From contig NZ_BBOJ01000006.1 of NCBI RefSeq assembly GCF_000974445.1, positions 310,001-374,000 of the forward strand: 64,000 bases of DNA, written 5' to 3'. A program made the position numbers and the translations under genes. The notes beneath the pieces are model-generated. The model worked only from the letters and a program-made list of their open reading frames with translations. It was not told the DNA's origin and did not search any database. Numbering within the stretch: the first letter of the stretch is position 1; every line of letters begins with the position of its first letter. Source of the stretch: Lentzea aerocolonigenes. Lineage in GTDB: Bacteria; Actinomycetota; Actinomycetes; Mycobacteriales; Pseudonocardiaceae. Positions 59,301 to 64,000 of this stretch are shown in pieces.

Positions 59301-62300
59301 GAACGCACCCAGGTAGTTGAACAGCACCGGCCGATCCGGCGCACCGGCCAGCTCGTCTTGCAGCACCCCGAAACCGACACCGCGGCGCGGGATCGCCCGC
59401 AGCTCCTCCTTGACCGCCTTGATCGCCCCCGCCGGATCGCCGGAGTGCGTGAGACGCACCGGGAAGATCGACGTGCAGAACCCGACCGTGCGCGACAGGT
59501 CGACGCCGTCGGCCACCGCCTCACGGCCGTGGCTCTCCAGGTCCACGGTCACGTGATCGCTCCCCGCCCATTCGCCCAGCGCTTGGGCGAGAGCCGCCAG
59601 CAGCAGGTCGTTGGCCTGGGTGCGGTAGGCGCGATGGGCGTCGCCCAGCAGCGCGGCGGTGGTGTCGGCATCGAGCCACGACCGCACGACGCCGGCCGAC
59701 GTCTCGGTGTTCGGCCCCTCGCGGTCCTGCGGCAGGTCCACGACGTCCGCGGTCTGGGCCAGCCAGATCTCGCGTTCTTCCTCGGCGTCCAGTCCCCGCA
59801 GAACGTCCGCCCACTGCTGGAACGACGTCGTCTTCGGCCCGAGCTCTCCACCGCGGTAAACGGTGTCGAGGTCCTCCAACAGAACGTTCCACGACACGCC
59901 GTCCATCACCAGGTGATGCACGGTCAAACCCAGCCACGCAGGCTCAGAACCGCGGTCGAAGAAGACAGCCGCTACCAACGGACCATCAGCCAACCGCAAC
60001 GACTTCTGCGCCGCCGTCATCTCCGCAACGACATCCGCCCCTTCGACAACGCGAAGGAACCCGCCACCATCGACCGGCGCGTTGTACTGCTGTCCCTCGC
60101 TGAAGCGGATCCGCAACGCGTCGTGGTGCGCCACAAGGACATCGAGCGCCCGGCTCAGGTGATCGGGATCGGTGCCGGGCGCCAGCTCGAACACGCCCGA
60201 CCAGTTCCAGTGGTCGCGGTCCGGGATGTCCTGGGCCAGGAACCAGTGCTGAATCGGCGTCAGCGCGACAGGTCCGGCCACCACACCCTGTTCAGCCAGG
60301 GTCACCGCTGGGGTGTCGCGAACCACGCCCGCCAGCTCGGCGACTGTCTGGTGGGCGAACACGTCCGCCACGGCGATGTTCAGACCGGTCGCCCGAACGC
60401 GGGCGACGATCTGCAGGCTCAGGATCGAGTCGCCACCAAGCTCGAAGAAGTTGTCATGAACGCCAACACGGTCAACCCCCAGCACACCGCTCCACACCGC
60501 GGCGAGGGTTTCCTCGGCCGCGTTGCGTGGCGCGACATACGCCTCGACGCTCGTTTCCGGCTCGGGGTCGGGAAGTCCTCGACGGTCGACCTTGCCGTTC
60601 GGCGTCAGCGGCAACCGTTCCAGCGCGACGAACACCGACGGCACGAGGTAATCCGGCACCCGCTCGCGCAACCAGTCCCGCAACACCTTCGCACTGAACT
60701 CACCCACCACGTACGCGACCAGCCGCTTGCCACCATGCGGTCCACCATCTCGGGCGACCACAACGACATCACGCACGTCCGGGTGATCACCGAGAACGAC
60801 CTCGACCTCACCGGGCTCGACCCGGTAACCACGGATCTTGACCTGCTCGTCCACCCGGCCCAGGAACTCGATGGTCCCGTCCGCCCGCCACCGGGCGCGG
60901 TCGCCCGTGCGGTACAACCGGCCACCGGCCTCACCGAACACGTCCGGCACGAACCGTGCGGCGGTGAGGTCGGGACGCCCCAGGTAGCCCCGCGCCACCC
61001 CGGCACCACCGACCAGCAGCTCACCGGGAACACCGACGGGAACCGGCCGCATCGCGGAGTCGACGACAACAGCGCGGGCGCCGGCCAACGGCGTGCCAAT
61101 GGGCACCACGGCCGCGGGATGATCGTCGGTGACGGAGTGGAAGATCGAGTCGATCGCCGCCTCGGTCACCCCGAACACGTTGCCCGCCAACGCATTCGGC
61201 GCGACCTCGGCCACCGCACCGCTCAACGCCTCGTGCGTCCACATGTCGGTGCCGGAGATCACCAGACGCAGGCTCTCCACAGAACCAGCGACACGGCAAT
61301 GGGCCGCCAGGTCGCGCAGGAGCATGCCCGGCACGATCTCCGCGACCTCGACCTGGTGCCTCACCAGCGTGGCATGCAGCGACTCCACCGAGACGTGCTC
61401 GTCGTGCGGCAGGAACACCACCGTCTGCCCGAACGCCAACGCCCGCGTCATATCCCCGATCGACACGTCGAAACCCGGGCCGGACATCGACAGCACGGTG
61501 CCCGGACCGCCCAACGCGGCCAAACCGTCGCGCCAGCCGGCCACGTAGGACGACAGGGCGGCATGAGTCACGGCCACGCCCTTGGGACGGCCGGTCGAAC
61601 CCGAGGTGTACGCGATGTACGCCAACGCACTGCGGTCAACCGGGGCAAGCGACCCGCTCGTGGTGTCGGACGCGTCGTCCACCAGCAGCACGTCGCGAGC
61701 CACACCCGACAGCTCACCGGCCAACGCCGCCGTCGTGACCACGGCAACCACACCGGCATCGGCCAGCAGGAACTCCAACCGCTCGGCAGGCAACCCGGGA
61801 TTGATCGGCACGTAAACGCCACCGGAGCGCAACACACCCTGGAACGCCACCGCCAACTCGATCCCCCGCGGCACCAGCACCGCCACCGGCGACTCCACCG
61901 TCACCCCGGCCCGCCGCAACCGAACGGCCAACGCATCAGCCCGAGCATTCAACTCGGCGAACGAGAGCCGCTCGTCACCGCACACCACGGCGGTGTCGTC
62001 GCTGTCCGCCCAGCTGTGGATCAGCTCCGGCACGGTCGGCTCGACAGCGGGGATCGGCGTCTCGCCCCACGCCACCAGTTGCGCGGCCTGCTCAGGACGC
62101 TGCAACGGAACGTCCACGACGGCCAGCGACGGCCGTTCCGCCACCGCGGTCAGCACGACCACCAGTTGGTCGAGGATCCGCTCGACCGTCGAGGCGTCGA
62201 ACGCGGCCGTGGAGAACTCCGCCTCGATGCGCAGCCGGCGCTCCAGGTCGACCGCGAAGGTCAGCGGGTAGTTGCCCTGCTCCACCGAATCGACTCCCGC

Positions 62301-64000
62301 GTAGCCGCCCTGGCCGTCGTCGGGCAGCTCCTGGCTCGGGTAGTTGCCGAACACGACGATGGAGTCGAACAACGCGCGGCCACCCGGAACAGCCGACCAG
62401 CGCTGCACGTCGACCAGCGGCGTGTACTCGAACCGTTGCAGCGCAATCTGATTGTCCTGCAACTCGTGCAGCCACGACGTGAACGGCGTGTCGACGGGCA
62501 CCACGGCCCGCACGGGCAACGTGTTGATGAACAACCCGACCATCGACTCCACGCCGGCCAGGTCGGCCGGGCGGCCCGACACGGTGAGCCCGAACAGCAC
62601 GTCGTCCTCACCCGACGACGCCGACAACACCTTCGCCCACGCCGCCTGCACCACCGTCGACAACGTCACGCGCTCACGCCGCGCCAACTCCGCCAGCTTG
62701 GTCGTGGCGTCCTCGTCCAGCATCGTCCTGCGGCGGTCCTGGGCGTAATGACTCGCCGCCAACCGGTCCACGGGCAACGGTGTGGGCGCCTCGAAGCCGT
62801 CCAAAAAGGACCGCCAGAAACCTTCGGACTCGTCCGGGTCACGCCCGTCGAGCCACGCGATGAACTCGCGGTACGGCCGCGCCGGACCGAGAGCCTTGCC
62901 TTCGTACGCCGCGAACACCTCGTCCATGACGACCGGCAGGCTCCACCCGTCGCACAAACCCTGGTACAGCCCCCACACCAACCACAACCGGCCCTCACCG
63001 CGATCAACGAGGTACAACCTCATCAACGGCGGCGCCGCCAGATCGAAACCCAACGCCCGATCGGAAGCCAGCAACTCCCGCAACCGCACCTGCTGAGCAC
63101 CGTCGTCAAGCCGAGACCAATCCCGCTGCTCAAGCGGAACCTCCACGTCCGCGAGCACGACCTGCACCGGCTCGCTGACGCCCTCCCACACGAACCCGCT
63201 CCGCAACGCGGCGTGCCTGTTGATCACCTGACGCCAGGCGCCGGCCAGCCGGTCCGCGTCGATCGGTCCGGTCAGGTCGTAGACGCTCTGACCCCAGTAC
63301 AGACCGTCAACCGGAGAGCCGACGACACCGAACAACATGCCAGACTGCACCGGCGCCAACCGGTACACGTCCATCAACTGATAGCGCTCCGCTAGACCGT
63401 CAACCTCGCCCTGGCTCAGCGACGCCAACGGGAAGTCCGACGGCGTGAAACCTGAAACGCCGGACCGGCAGTGCGCCACCAGTGCGTGCAACGCCTCGAC
63501 GTACCGCGCCGCGACCCGTTCGACGGTGGCGGACTCGTGCAGGTTCGTGCTGTGCAGCCAGTCGATCCGCAGCCGGCCGTCGTCCGCGCGGACCACCTCG
63601 AGCTGCAGCGGATACGCCCTGGTACCACCGGGTCCCTGCAGCGGACCGGCGAGCTCGGCCGCGAGCTCACGGCGGATCAGGCCAGCCGAGCCGACGGCGT
63701 CGAAGGCGCCGAGGTAGTTGAACAGCACGGGCCGATCCGGTGCCTCGGCGAACTCACCCCGCAGCCACCGCAGGACGCCATAGCCCACACCTCGGCGCGG
63801 CACCGCCCGCAGCTCTTCCTTCACCGCCTTGATCGCCGAGCCCAGATCGGCGTGACCGCTCAACCGCACCGGGAAGATCGACGTGAACCACCCGACCGTC
63901 CGCGACAGGTCCAGGCCCTCGCGGCCGTGGCTCTCGACGTCGATCGTGACGTGGTCGCTGCCCGCCCAGTCCCCCAGGACGTGCGCCAGTGCGGCGAGCA
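41325..64000 (-). CDS. Nonribosomal peptide synthetase A: end of an E domain, then five near-identical C-A-T-E modules; N-terminus beyond window
   Basis: More than 7,550 residues are visible without a stop, and the frame stays open to the right edge, so the protein is larger still. The first visible part is the C-terminal half of an E domain ([14 protein letters not shown]). Five C-A-T-E modules of about 4.4 kb each follow, ending at 41,325 with LRQMGG. All five A domains have [11 protein letters not shown] and the same pocket-lining segments ([32 protein letters not shown]); all E domains have HHLVMDG; all C domains have YQGLCDG instead of HHxxxDG. The enzyme would string together at least five identical residues, each epimerised to D, and pass them to NRPS B. 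Confidence 0.95.
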   Translation of the reverse strand, partial: LAALAHVLGDWAGSDHVTIDVESHGREGLDLSRTVGWFTSIFPVRLSGHADLGSAIKAVKEELRAVPRRGVGYGVLRWLRGEFAEAPDRPVLFNYLGAFDAVGSAGLIRRELAAELAGPLQGPGGTRAYPLQLEVVRADDGRLRIDWLHSTNLHESATVERVAARYVEALHALVAHCRSGVSGFTPSDFPLASLSQGEVDGLAERYQLMDVYRLAPVQSGMLFGVVGSPVDGLYWGQSVYDLTGPIDADRLAGAWRQVINRHAALRSGFVWEGVSEPVQVVLADVEVPLEQRDWSRLDDGAQQVRLRELLASDRALGFDLAAPPLMRLYLVDRGEGRLWLVWGLYQGLCDGWSLPVVMDEVFAAYEGKALGPARPYREFIAWLDGRDPDESEGFWRSFLDGFEAPTPLPVDRLAASHYAQDRRRTMLDEDATTKLAELARRERVTLSTVVQAAWAKVLSASSGEDDVLFGLTVSGRPADLAGVESMVGLFINTLPVRAVVPVDTPFTSWLHELQDNQIALQRFEYTPLVDVQRWSAVPGGRALFDSIVVFGNYPSQELPDDGQGGYAGVDSVEQGNYPLTFAVDLERRLRIEAEFSTAAFDASTVERILDQLVVVLTAVAERPSLAVVDVPLQRPEQAAQLVAWGETPIPAVEPTVPELIHSWADSDDTAVVCGDERLSFAELNARADALAVRLRRAGVTVESPVAVLVPRGIELAVAFQGVLRSGGVYVPINPGLPAERLEFLLADAGVVAVVTTAALAGELSGVARDVLLVDDASDTTSGSLAPVDRSALAYIAYTSGSTGRPKGVAVTHAALSSYVAGWRDGLAALGGPGTVLSMSGPGFDVSIGDMTRALAFGQTVVFLPHDEHVSVESLHATLVRHQVEVAEIVPGMLLRDLAAHCRVAGSVESLRLVISGTDMWTHEALSGAVAEVAPNALAGNVFGVTEAAIDSIFHSVTDDHPAAVVPIGTPLAGARAVVVDSAMRPVPVGVPGELLVGGAGVARGYLGRPDLTAARFVPDVFGEAGGRLYRTGDRARWRADGTIEFLGRVDEQVKIRGYRVEPGEVEVVLGDHPDVRDVVVVARDGGPHGGKRLVAYVVGEFSAKVLRDWLRERVPDYLVPSVFVALERLPLTPNGKVDRRGLPDPEPETSVEAYVAPRNAAEETLAAVWSGVLGVDRVGVHDNFFELGGDSILSLQIVARVRATGLNIAVADVFAHQTVAELAGVVRDTPAVTLAEQGVVAGPVALTPIQHWFLAQDIPDRDHWNWSGVFELAPGTDPDHLSRALDVLVAHHDALRIRFSEGQQYNAPVDGGGFLRVVEGADVVAEMTAAQKSLRLADGPLVAAVFFDRGSEPAWLGLTVHHLVMDGVSWNVLLEDLDTVYRGGELGPKTTSFQQWADVLRGLDAEEEREIWLAQTADVVDLPQDREGPNTETSAGVVRSWLDADTTAALLGDAHRAYRTQANDLLLAALAQALGEWAGSDHVTVDLESHGREAVADGVDLSRTVGFCTSIFPVRLTHSGDPAGAIKAVKEELRAIPRRGVGFGVLQDELAGAPDRPVLFNYLGAFDAVDSLGVIRRELPVELAGPMQGPGGTRSHVLQVEAQQDADGRLRVEWHFSNNLHDTGTIERVAARYAEALRELVVHCRTAGGFTPSDFPLASLPQHEIDRLVERYPLVDVYRLAPVQSGMLFGVVGSPVDGLYWGQGVYDLSGPIDAGRLAAAWREVIARQAALRSGFVWEGVSEPVQVVLSDVEVPIERRDWSQLDDAAQQEQLQELLASDRALGFDLAAPPLMRLYLVDRGEGRLWLVWGLYQGLCDGWSLPVVMDEVTAVYRGQSLEPVRSYRDFIAWLGRRDPAESEGFWRGYLGGFAAPTPLPADRLAGSHYEQDRRRMRLDETVTGELVELARRERVTLSTVVQAAWALLLSTYSGDDDVVFGLTVSGRPAELAGVESVVGLFINTLPVRTVVPAETPFTSWLHELQDNQVALQRFEYTPLVDVQRWSAVPHGRALFDSIVVFGNYPQEELPEDLGGLRATDSVEQGNYPLTFAVDLERTLRVEAEFSTAAFDAATVERILDQLAVVLTAVAERPDLAVRDVPLQRPEQAAELVALGATPMPSAERPVPDLIAGWASSDVAVVCGDERLTFAELGARADALAVRLRRAGVTAESPVAVLVPRGVELAVAFLGVLRSGGVYVPINPGLPAERVEFLLADAGVVAAVTTAALAGELSGAAGDVLVADGVLLLDDVSVVAGEVPLSEAVGEVLAAADPNALAYIAYTSGSTGRPKGVAVTHAALSSYVAGWRDGLAALGGPGTVLSMSGPGFDVSIGDMTRALAFGQRVVFLPHDEHVTVESLHRTLIDHEVEVAEIVPGMLLRDLAAHCRTAGPVESLRLVISGTDLWTHEALTAAVSEVAPNAVAGNVFGVTEAAIDSIFHPVGEDHPSAVVPIGTPLAGARAFVVDGALRPVPVGVPGELLVGGPGVAQGYVGRPDLTAERFVPDVFGAAGGRLYRTGDRARWRADGTIEFLGRVDEQVKIRGYRVEPGEVEVVLGDHPDVRDVVVVARDGGPHGGKRLVAYVVGEFSAKVLRDWLRSRVPDYLVPSVFVALERLPLTPNGKVDRRGLPDPEPEVIIGAYVAPRTVAEETLAAVWSGVLGVDRVGVHDNFFELGGDSILSLQIVARARAAGLGIDVADVFAHQTIAELALAVRDTHAVSVAEQGVVTGPVPLTPIQRWFLAQDIRDRDHWNWSGMFELAPGADPDRLSLALDAVVAHHDALRIRFDLDGQYNAPVEGGGFLRVVEAADVVAEMTAAQKSLRLADGPLLAAVFFDRGSEPAWLGLTVHHLVMDGVSWNVLLEDLDTVYQGGQLGPKTTSFKAWAEQLQTLDAEDERDHWTAVTADVTAVPVDGNGPNTEESGAVVQSWLDAETTTALLGEAHRAYRTQGHDLLLTALAQALGEWAGSEHVTVDLESHGREGADLSRTVGWFTSIFPVRLSGHADPGSAIKAVKEQLRSVPRLGIGYGVLQVEAPSRPVLFNYLGAFDAVGSHGLIRRELPAELAGPSEGGGGTRSHLLQLEVQQSADGRLSIEWFHSTNVHDSATVERVAARYVEALRELVVHCRTAGGFTPSDFPLATLSQGEVDGLAERYPLVDVYRLAPVQSGMLFGVVGSPVDGLYWAQGVYDLAGPIDVDRLAAAWRQVITRHASLRSGFVWEGVTEPVQVVLSDVDVQLEQRDWSQLDDGAQQARLQELLDSDRALGFDLAAPPLMRLYLVDRGDGRNWLVWALYQGLCDGWSLPVVMDEVSAAYQRHSLPPVRPYRDFIAWLGQRDPADTEGFWREYLAGFEAPTALPVDRLAASHYDQDRRRTQLSEDVTAGLVELARRERVTLSTVVQAAWAKVLSASSGEDDVVFGLTVSGRPAELAGVESMVGLFINTLPVRAAVPVETPFAAWLRDLRDDQVAVQRFEYTPLVDVQRWSSVPHGRALFDSIVVFGNFPQEELPEDLGGVQAVESVEQGNYPLTFAVDLETTLKIEAEFSTAAFDAMTVERILDQLVVVLTAVAERPGLAVGDVPLQRPEQAAELVTWGRTPEPAAEQPVPELVDSWAHATPDTVAAVCGSDSLTFAQLGARADALAARLQQAGVTVESPVAVLVPRGVELAVAFLGVLRSGGVYVPINPGLPAERVAFLLADAGAVAVVTTSALAGELAGFDGEVVVLDDVTATGARPARPVSREALAYIAYTSGSTGRPKGVAVTHAALSSYVAGWRDGLRALGGPGTVLSMSGPGFDVSIGDMTRALAFGQRVVFLPHDEHVTVESLHKTLVDNEVEVAEIVPGMLLRDLAAYCRTAGPVESLRLVISGTDLWTHEALTAAVAEVAPNALAGNVFGVTEAAIDSIFHAVSDDHPAAVVPVGTPLAGAQAFVVDGSLRPVPVGVPGELLVGGAGVAQGYVGRPDLTAERFVPDVFSGSGRRLYRTGDRARWRADGTIEFLGRVDEQVKIRGYRVEPGEVEVVLGDHPDVRDVVVVARDGGPHGGKRLVAYVVGEFSAKVVRSWLRERVPDYLVPSVFVAIDRLPLTPNGKVDRRGLPDPEAEVGEAYVAPRTAVEEVLAAVWGDVLGAERVGVHDNFFELGGDSILSLQIVARVRAAGLGIGVADVFAHQTIAELALAAPDLPVVSVAEQGVVTGPVPLTPIQRWFLAQDLPNRDHWNWSGVFELAPGIDPDRLSLALDVVVAHHDALRIRFDLDGQYNAPVEGGGFLRVVETADVVAEMTAAQKSLRLADGPLLAAVFFDRGSEPAWLGLTVHHLVMDGVSWNVLLEDLDVVYHGGGLGPKTTSFQQWARQLQDDDASGEREHWAAVTADVVVLPADGDGPNTDASEAIVQSWLDAETTATLLGDAHRAYRTQGHDLLLTALARTLGEWAGTEHVTVDLESHGREGADLSRTVGWFTSIFPVRLSGHTDPGSAIKAVKEELRAVPRRGVGYGVLRWLRGEFAEAPDRPVLFNYLGAYDGVDSGGLIRGELDSELAGPSEGGGGTRSHLLQLEVQQTADGRLSIEWFHSTNVHDTATVERVAARYVEALRELVVHCRTARGFTPSDFPLASLTQHEIDRLAERYPLVDVYRLAPVQSGMLFGVVGSPVDGLYWGQSVYELAGPVDVERFAAAWRQVITRHASLRSGFVWEGVTEPVQVVLSDVDVQLEQRDWSQLDDGAQQVRLRELLDSDRALGFDLASPPLMRLFLVDRGEGRLWLVWGLYQGLCDGWSLPVVMDEVTAAYQGNALEPTRPYRDFIAWLDGRDPAEPEGFWREYLAGFEAPTALPVDRLAASHYDQDRRRTQLSEDVTTGLVELARRERVTLSTVVQAAWAKVLSASSAEDDIVFGLTVSGRPAELAGVESMVGLFINTLPIRAVVPADVPFTSWLHDLRDNQVAVQRFEYTPLVDVQRWSSVPHGRALFDSIVVFGNFPQEELPEDLGGVQAVESVEQGNYPLTFAVDLETTLKIEAEFSTAAFDAVTVERILDQLTVVLAAVAERPDLRVDDIPLQRPEQAARIVERGTTASPAAERPVPELIDGWARTSAGVAVICGDDRLSFAELGARADALAVRLRRAGVTAEAPVAVLVPRGVELAVAFQGVLRSGGGYVPINPGLPAERVAFLLADAGVVAAVATEALAGELAGFTGEVLLLDDSVVSGEVLAPADPNALAYIAYTSGSTGRPKGVAVTHAALSSYVAGWRDGLAALGGPGPVLSMSGPGFDVSIGDMTRALAFGQTVVFLPHDEHVSVESLHRTLSAHDVAIAEIVPGMLLRDLAAHCRTAGPVESLRLVISGTDLWTHDALTTAVAEVAPNALPGNVFGVTEAAIDSIFHEVTDDHPAAVVPIGTPLAGARAFVVDGSLRPVPVGVPGELLVGGAGVAQGYVGRPDLTAERFVPDVFGAAGSRLYRTGDRARWRADGTIEFLGRVDEQVKIRGYRVEPGEVEVVLGDHPDVRDVVVVARDGGPHGGKRLVAYVVGEFSAKVLRDWLRERVPDYLVPSVFVALERLPLTPNGKVDRRGLPDPAPETAVKTYVAPRTAVEETLAAVWSGVLGVERVGVHDNFFELGGDSILSLQIVARARAAGLGIDVADVFAHQTVAELAGAVRDTPPATLAEQGVVTGPVPLTPIQRWFLAQDIPDRDHWNWSGVFELAPGTDPDRLSLALDAVVAHHDALRIRLDANGQYHVPIKSGGFLRVAEGADVVAEMTAAQKSLRLNVGPLLAAVYFDRGDQPAWLGLTVHHLVMDGVSWNVLLEDLDTVYHGGELGPKTTSFQQWARQLQHDDASGEREHWVAATADVVALPADGDGPNTDASEAIVQEWLDAETTAALLGEAHQAYRTKGNDLLLAALAWALGEWAGSDHVTIDLESHGREGADLSRTVGWFTSIFPVRLTSRRDPAAAVKAVKEELRAVPRRGVGYGVLRWLRGELAGVPDRPVLFNYLGAHDGADSGGLIRRELNADLAGPSEGEGGTRSHLVQIEVQQTDDGRLSIEWFHSTNVHDTATVQRVAKRYVEALRELVVHCRTAGGFTPSDFPLASLSQDEVDGLAERYPLVDVYRLAPVQSGMLFGVVGSPVDGLYWGQGVYELAGPIDAGRLAGAWRQVINRHPALRSGFVWEGVSEPVQIVPADVEMPLTTHDWSDLDEAAQQLRLQELLADDRALGFDLARPPLTRVHLVDRGNGRNWLVWGLYQGLCDGWSLPVVMDEVSVAYQGQPLPHARPYRDYISWLGRRDPADTEGFWRMYLDGFEAPTALPVDRLAASHHDQDRRRTHLDEDVTTRLVELARRERVTLSTVVQAAWAKVLSASSGEDDVVFGLTVSGRPADLAGVESMVGLFINTLPVRAVIPGRTSFAAWLHELRDNQVALQRFEFTPLVDVQRWSAVPHGRGLFDSIVVFGNYPQEEAPGDAGEEWADAVESVEQGNYPLTFAVDLEATLKIEAEFSTAAFDATTVERVLDQLVVVLTAVAHEPELAVADLPLQRPEQAARLVEQGETPAPAAELPVPELIHGWAHTDAIAARCGDERLTFAELDARSAGLAARLRHAGVTVESPVAVLVPRGIDLAIAFQGVLRSGGVYVPINPGLPAERLAFLLADAGAVAAVTTVELARELAGFTGEVLVLDDTVRDDLPVRVDPNSLAYIAYTSGSTGRPKGVAVTHGALSSYVAGWRAGLADVGGPGAVLSMSGPGFDVSIGDMTRALAFGQSVVFLPHDEHVSVESLHSALSGDGVAIAEIVPGMLLRDLAAHCRTAGPVESLRLVISGTDLWTHDALTTAVAEVAPNAVPGNVFGVTEAAIDSILHKVADDHPQAVVPIGTPLAGARAVIVDDAMRPAPVGVAGELLVGGPGVARGYVHRPDLTAERFVPDVFGASGGRLYRTGDRARWRADGTIEFLGRVDEQVKIRGHRVEPGEVEVVIGDHPDVREVVVVAADGGPHGGKRLVAYVVGEFSAKDLRSWLRERVPDHLVPSVFVALERLPLTPNGKVDRRNLPDPEPGTAEVFEAPRTSVEDTLAAVWSQVLGLERVGVHDNFFELGGDSILSLQIVARARAAGLGVDVADVFAHQTIAELAPVVRDTPTAVLAEQGVVTGPVPLTPIQHWFVEQDVPGRDHWNWSGVFELAQGTDPARLARALDAVVAHHDALRIRFRQDGDTWVQDNDGERTPALRVLTAQDDDEVVARMTEAQMSLRLADGPLLAALYFDRGTAPAWLGLTAHHLVMDGVAWNVLLEDLDTAYRAGPEALGPKTTSFRQWAEVLHNDDPDAERDHWAAQVERVTALPVDGHGANTEASADTVRTWLDAKSTEVLLGEAHQAYRTQINDLLLAALLRTLGEWAGSGDVTIDLESHGREAIGDGVDLSRTVGWFTSIFPVRLRHDRLDDSGELIKAVKEQLRAVPRRGVGYGILRYLVRDARLVDAPERPVLFNYLGAFDAVGDDAVGLIRRELSADLCGPTENEQGTRSHLLQIEAEQTSDGRLLVEWYFGIGVHRRTTVERLATRYVDVLRELVEHCQSGARGVTPSDFPLAGVDQAGLAAVLRQMGG
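41370..45790 (-). other. NRPS A visible module 5: C-A-T-E
   Basis: C about 45,790-44,480 with YQGLCDG at 45,345-45,365; A about 44,430-42,950; T about 42,920-42,730; E about 42,680-41,370 with intact HHLVMDG. The last module of this protein; hands over to NRPS B module I. Its E domain is the most diverged of the set (MVEDNDG-like insertions near the middle and a longer NDPDAERD segment). Confidence 0.75.
45830..50180 (-). other. NRPS A visible module 4: C-A-T-E
   Basis: C about 50,180-48,880 with YQGLCDG at 49,737-49,757; A about 48,830-47,350; T about 47,320-47,120; E about 47,070-45,830. The C-domain end (49,009-49,243) is identical in DNA to module 3 (53,404-53,638). Confidence 0.75.
50220..54570 (-). 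other. NRPS A visible module 3: C-A-T-E
   Basis: C about 54,570-53,260 with YQGLCDG at 54,132-54,152; A about 53,220-51,745; T about 51,715-51,510; E about 51,460-50,220. Same A-domain pocket residues as the other four modules. Confidence 0.75.
54620..58990 (-). other. NRPS A visible module 2: C-A-T-E
   Basis: C about 58,990-57,710 with YQGLCDG at 58,548-58,568; A about 57,650-56,130, with a longer linker between its A2 and A3 motifs (about 57,190-57,320) than its sisters; T about 56,100-55,880; E about 55,840-54,620. Confidence 0.75.
59030..63390 (-). other. NRPS A visible module 1: C-A-T-E
   Basis: C about 63,390-62,100 with YQGLCDG at 62,946-62,966; A about 62,040-60,560; T about 60,540-60,330; E about 60,270-59,030. 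This E domain differs from its sisters in reading VGFCTSIFP where the others have VGWFTSIFP (about 59,470). Upstream of it lies the end of another E domain (63,400-64,000). Confidence 0.75.

Noticed and set aside
41289..63395. Very long plus-strand open frames opposite the NRPS genes (for example 41,289-45,743, 52,302-58,217 and 58,350-63,395)
   Set aside because: They are antisense shadows of NRPS codons with high third-position GC; their translations are rich in Arg, His and Gln with no domain, and they recur module by module.
41325..64000. Roughly 4.4-kb direct repeats as a CRISPR or satellite array
   Set aside because: The periodicity is fully explained by NRPS modules with continuous coding.

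Overview
The window is a high-GC actinomycete chromosome segment; GC-rich codons, Tat and Sec exported proteins, an MmyB-type regulator and a very large NRPS fit Pseudonocardiales or a related order, but the genus cannot be fixed from sequence alone. More than half of it (about 22.3-64.0 kb, minus strand, running off the right edge) is a nonribosomal peptide gene cluster. The left 22 kb is ordinary or accessory chromosome littered with insertion-sequence debris.

Left part. 1-5,038 (minus) is an operon for a branched-chain-amino-acid-type (HAAT) ABC importer (livH, then an unusual LivM-LivG-LivF fusion), an acyl-CoA dehydrogenase and a crotonase cut by the window edge. A divergent zinc alcohol dehydrogenase lies at 5,529-6,587. 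Near-identical palindromes (core TGAACTNNNTTCA) sit before livH, before the dehydrogenase gene and before the crotonase gene, which suggests one regulator for all of them; a decayed SDR gene lies between the divergent genes. Next come a GGDEF/NB-ARC/TPR fusion protein (6,846-10,202) and a tightly coupled four-gene operon: PaaK-like ligase, unknown small protein, cytochrome P450, VOC protein (14,334 to 10,868). A broken MmyB-type regulator, a Tat-exported serine hydrolase divergent from an OmpR-type two-component system, and a secreted SMP-30-like protein follow. Transposase remnants sit at 6.7, 10.7, 16.6, 20.3 and 22.1 kb.

The NRPS cluster reads right to left. NRPS A (41,325 to beyond 64,000) shows the end of one epimerization domain and then five complete, near-identical C-A-T-E modules with the same specificity residues in all five A domains. 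NRPS B adds C-A-T-E, C-A-T and C-A-T-E and stops after the last E domain, with no thioesterase. Downstream are a VioC/AsnO-type oxygenase, two ABC exporter half-transporters, a VioD-like (capreomycidine synthase-like) PLP enzyme, a second VioC/AsnO-type oxygenase and MbtH, with short gaps or overlaps. The parts suggest a peptide with a run of at least five identical, probably cationic, D-residues, with arginine-derived (capreomycidine-like) building blocks made in the cluster and export by the ABC pair.

The most unusual signal is in the condensation domains. The six whose donor is the repeated residue have Y(Q/S)GLCDG where the catalytic HHxxxDG motif should be; the two later ones (donors from the NRPS B modules) have an intact HHLYxDG. 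The correlation is exact in the visible sequence and would be a new C-domain subtype or chemistry if confirmed.
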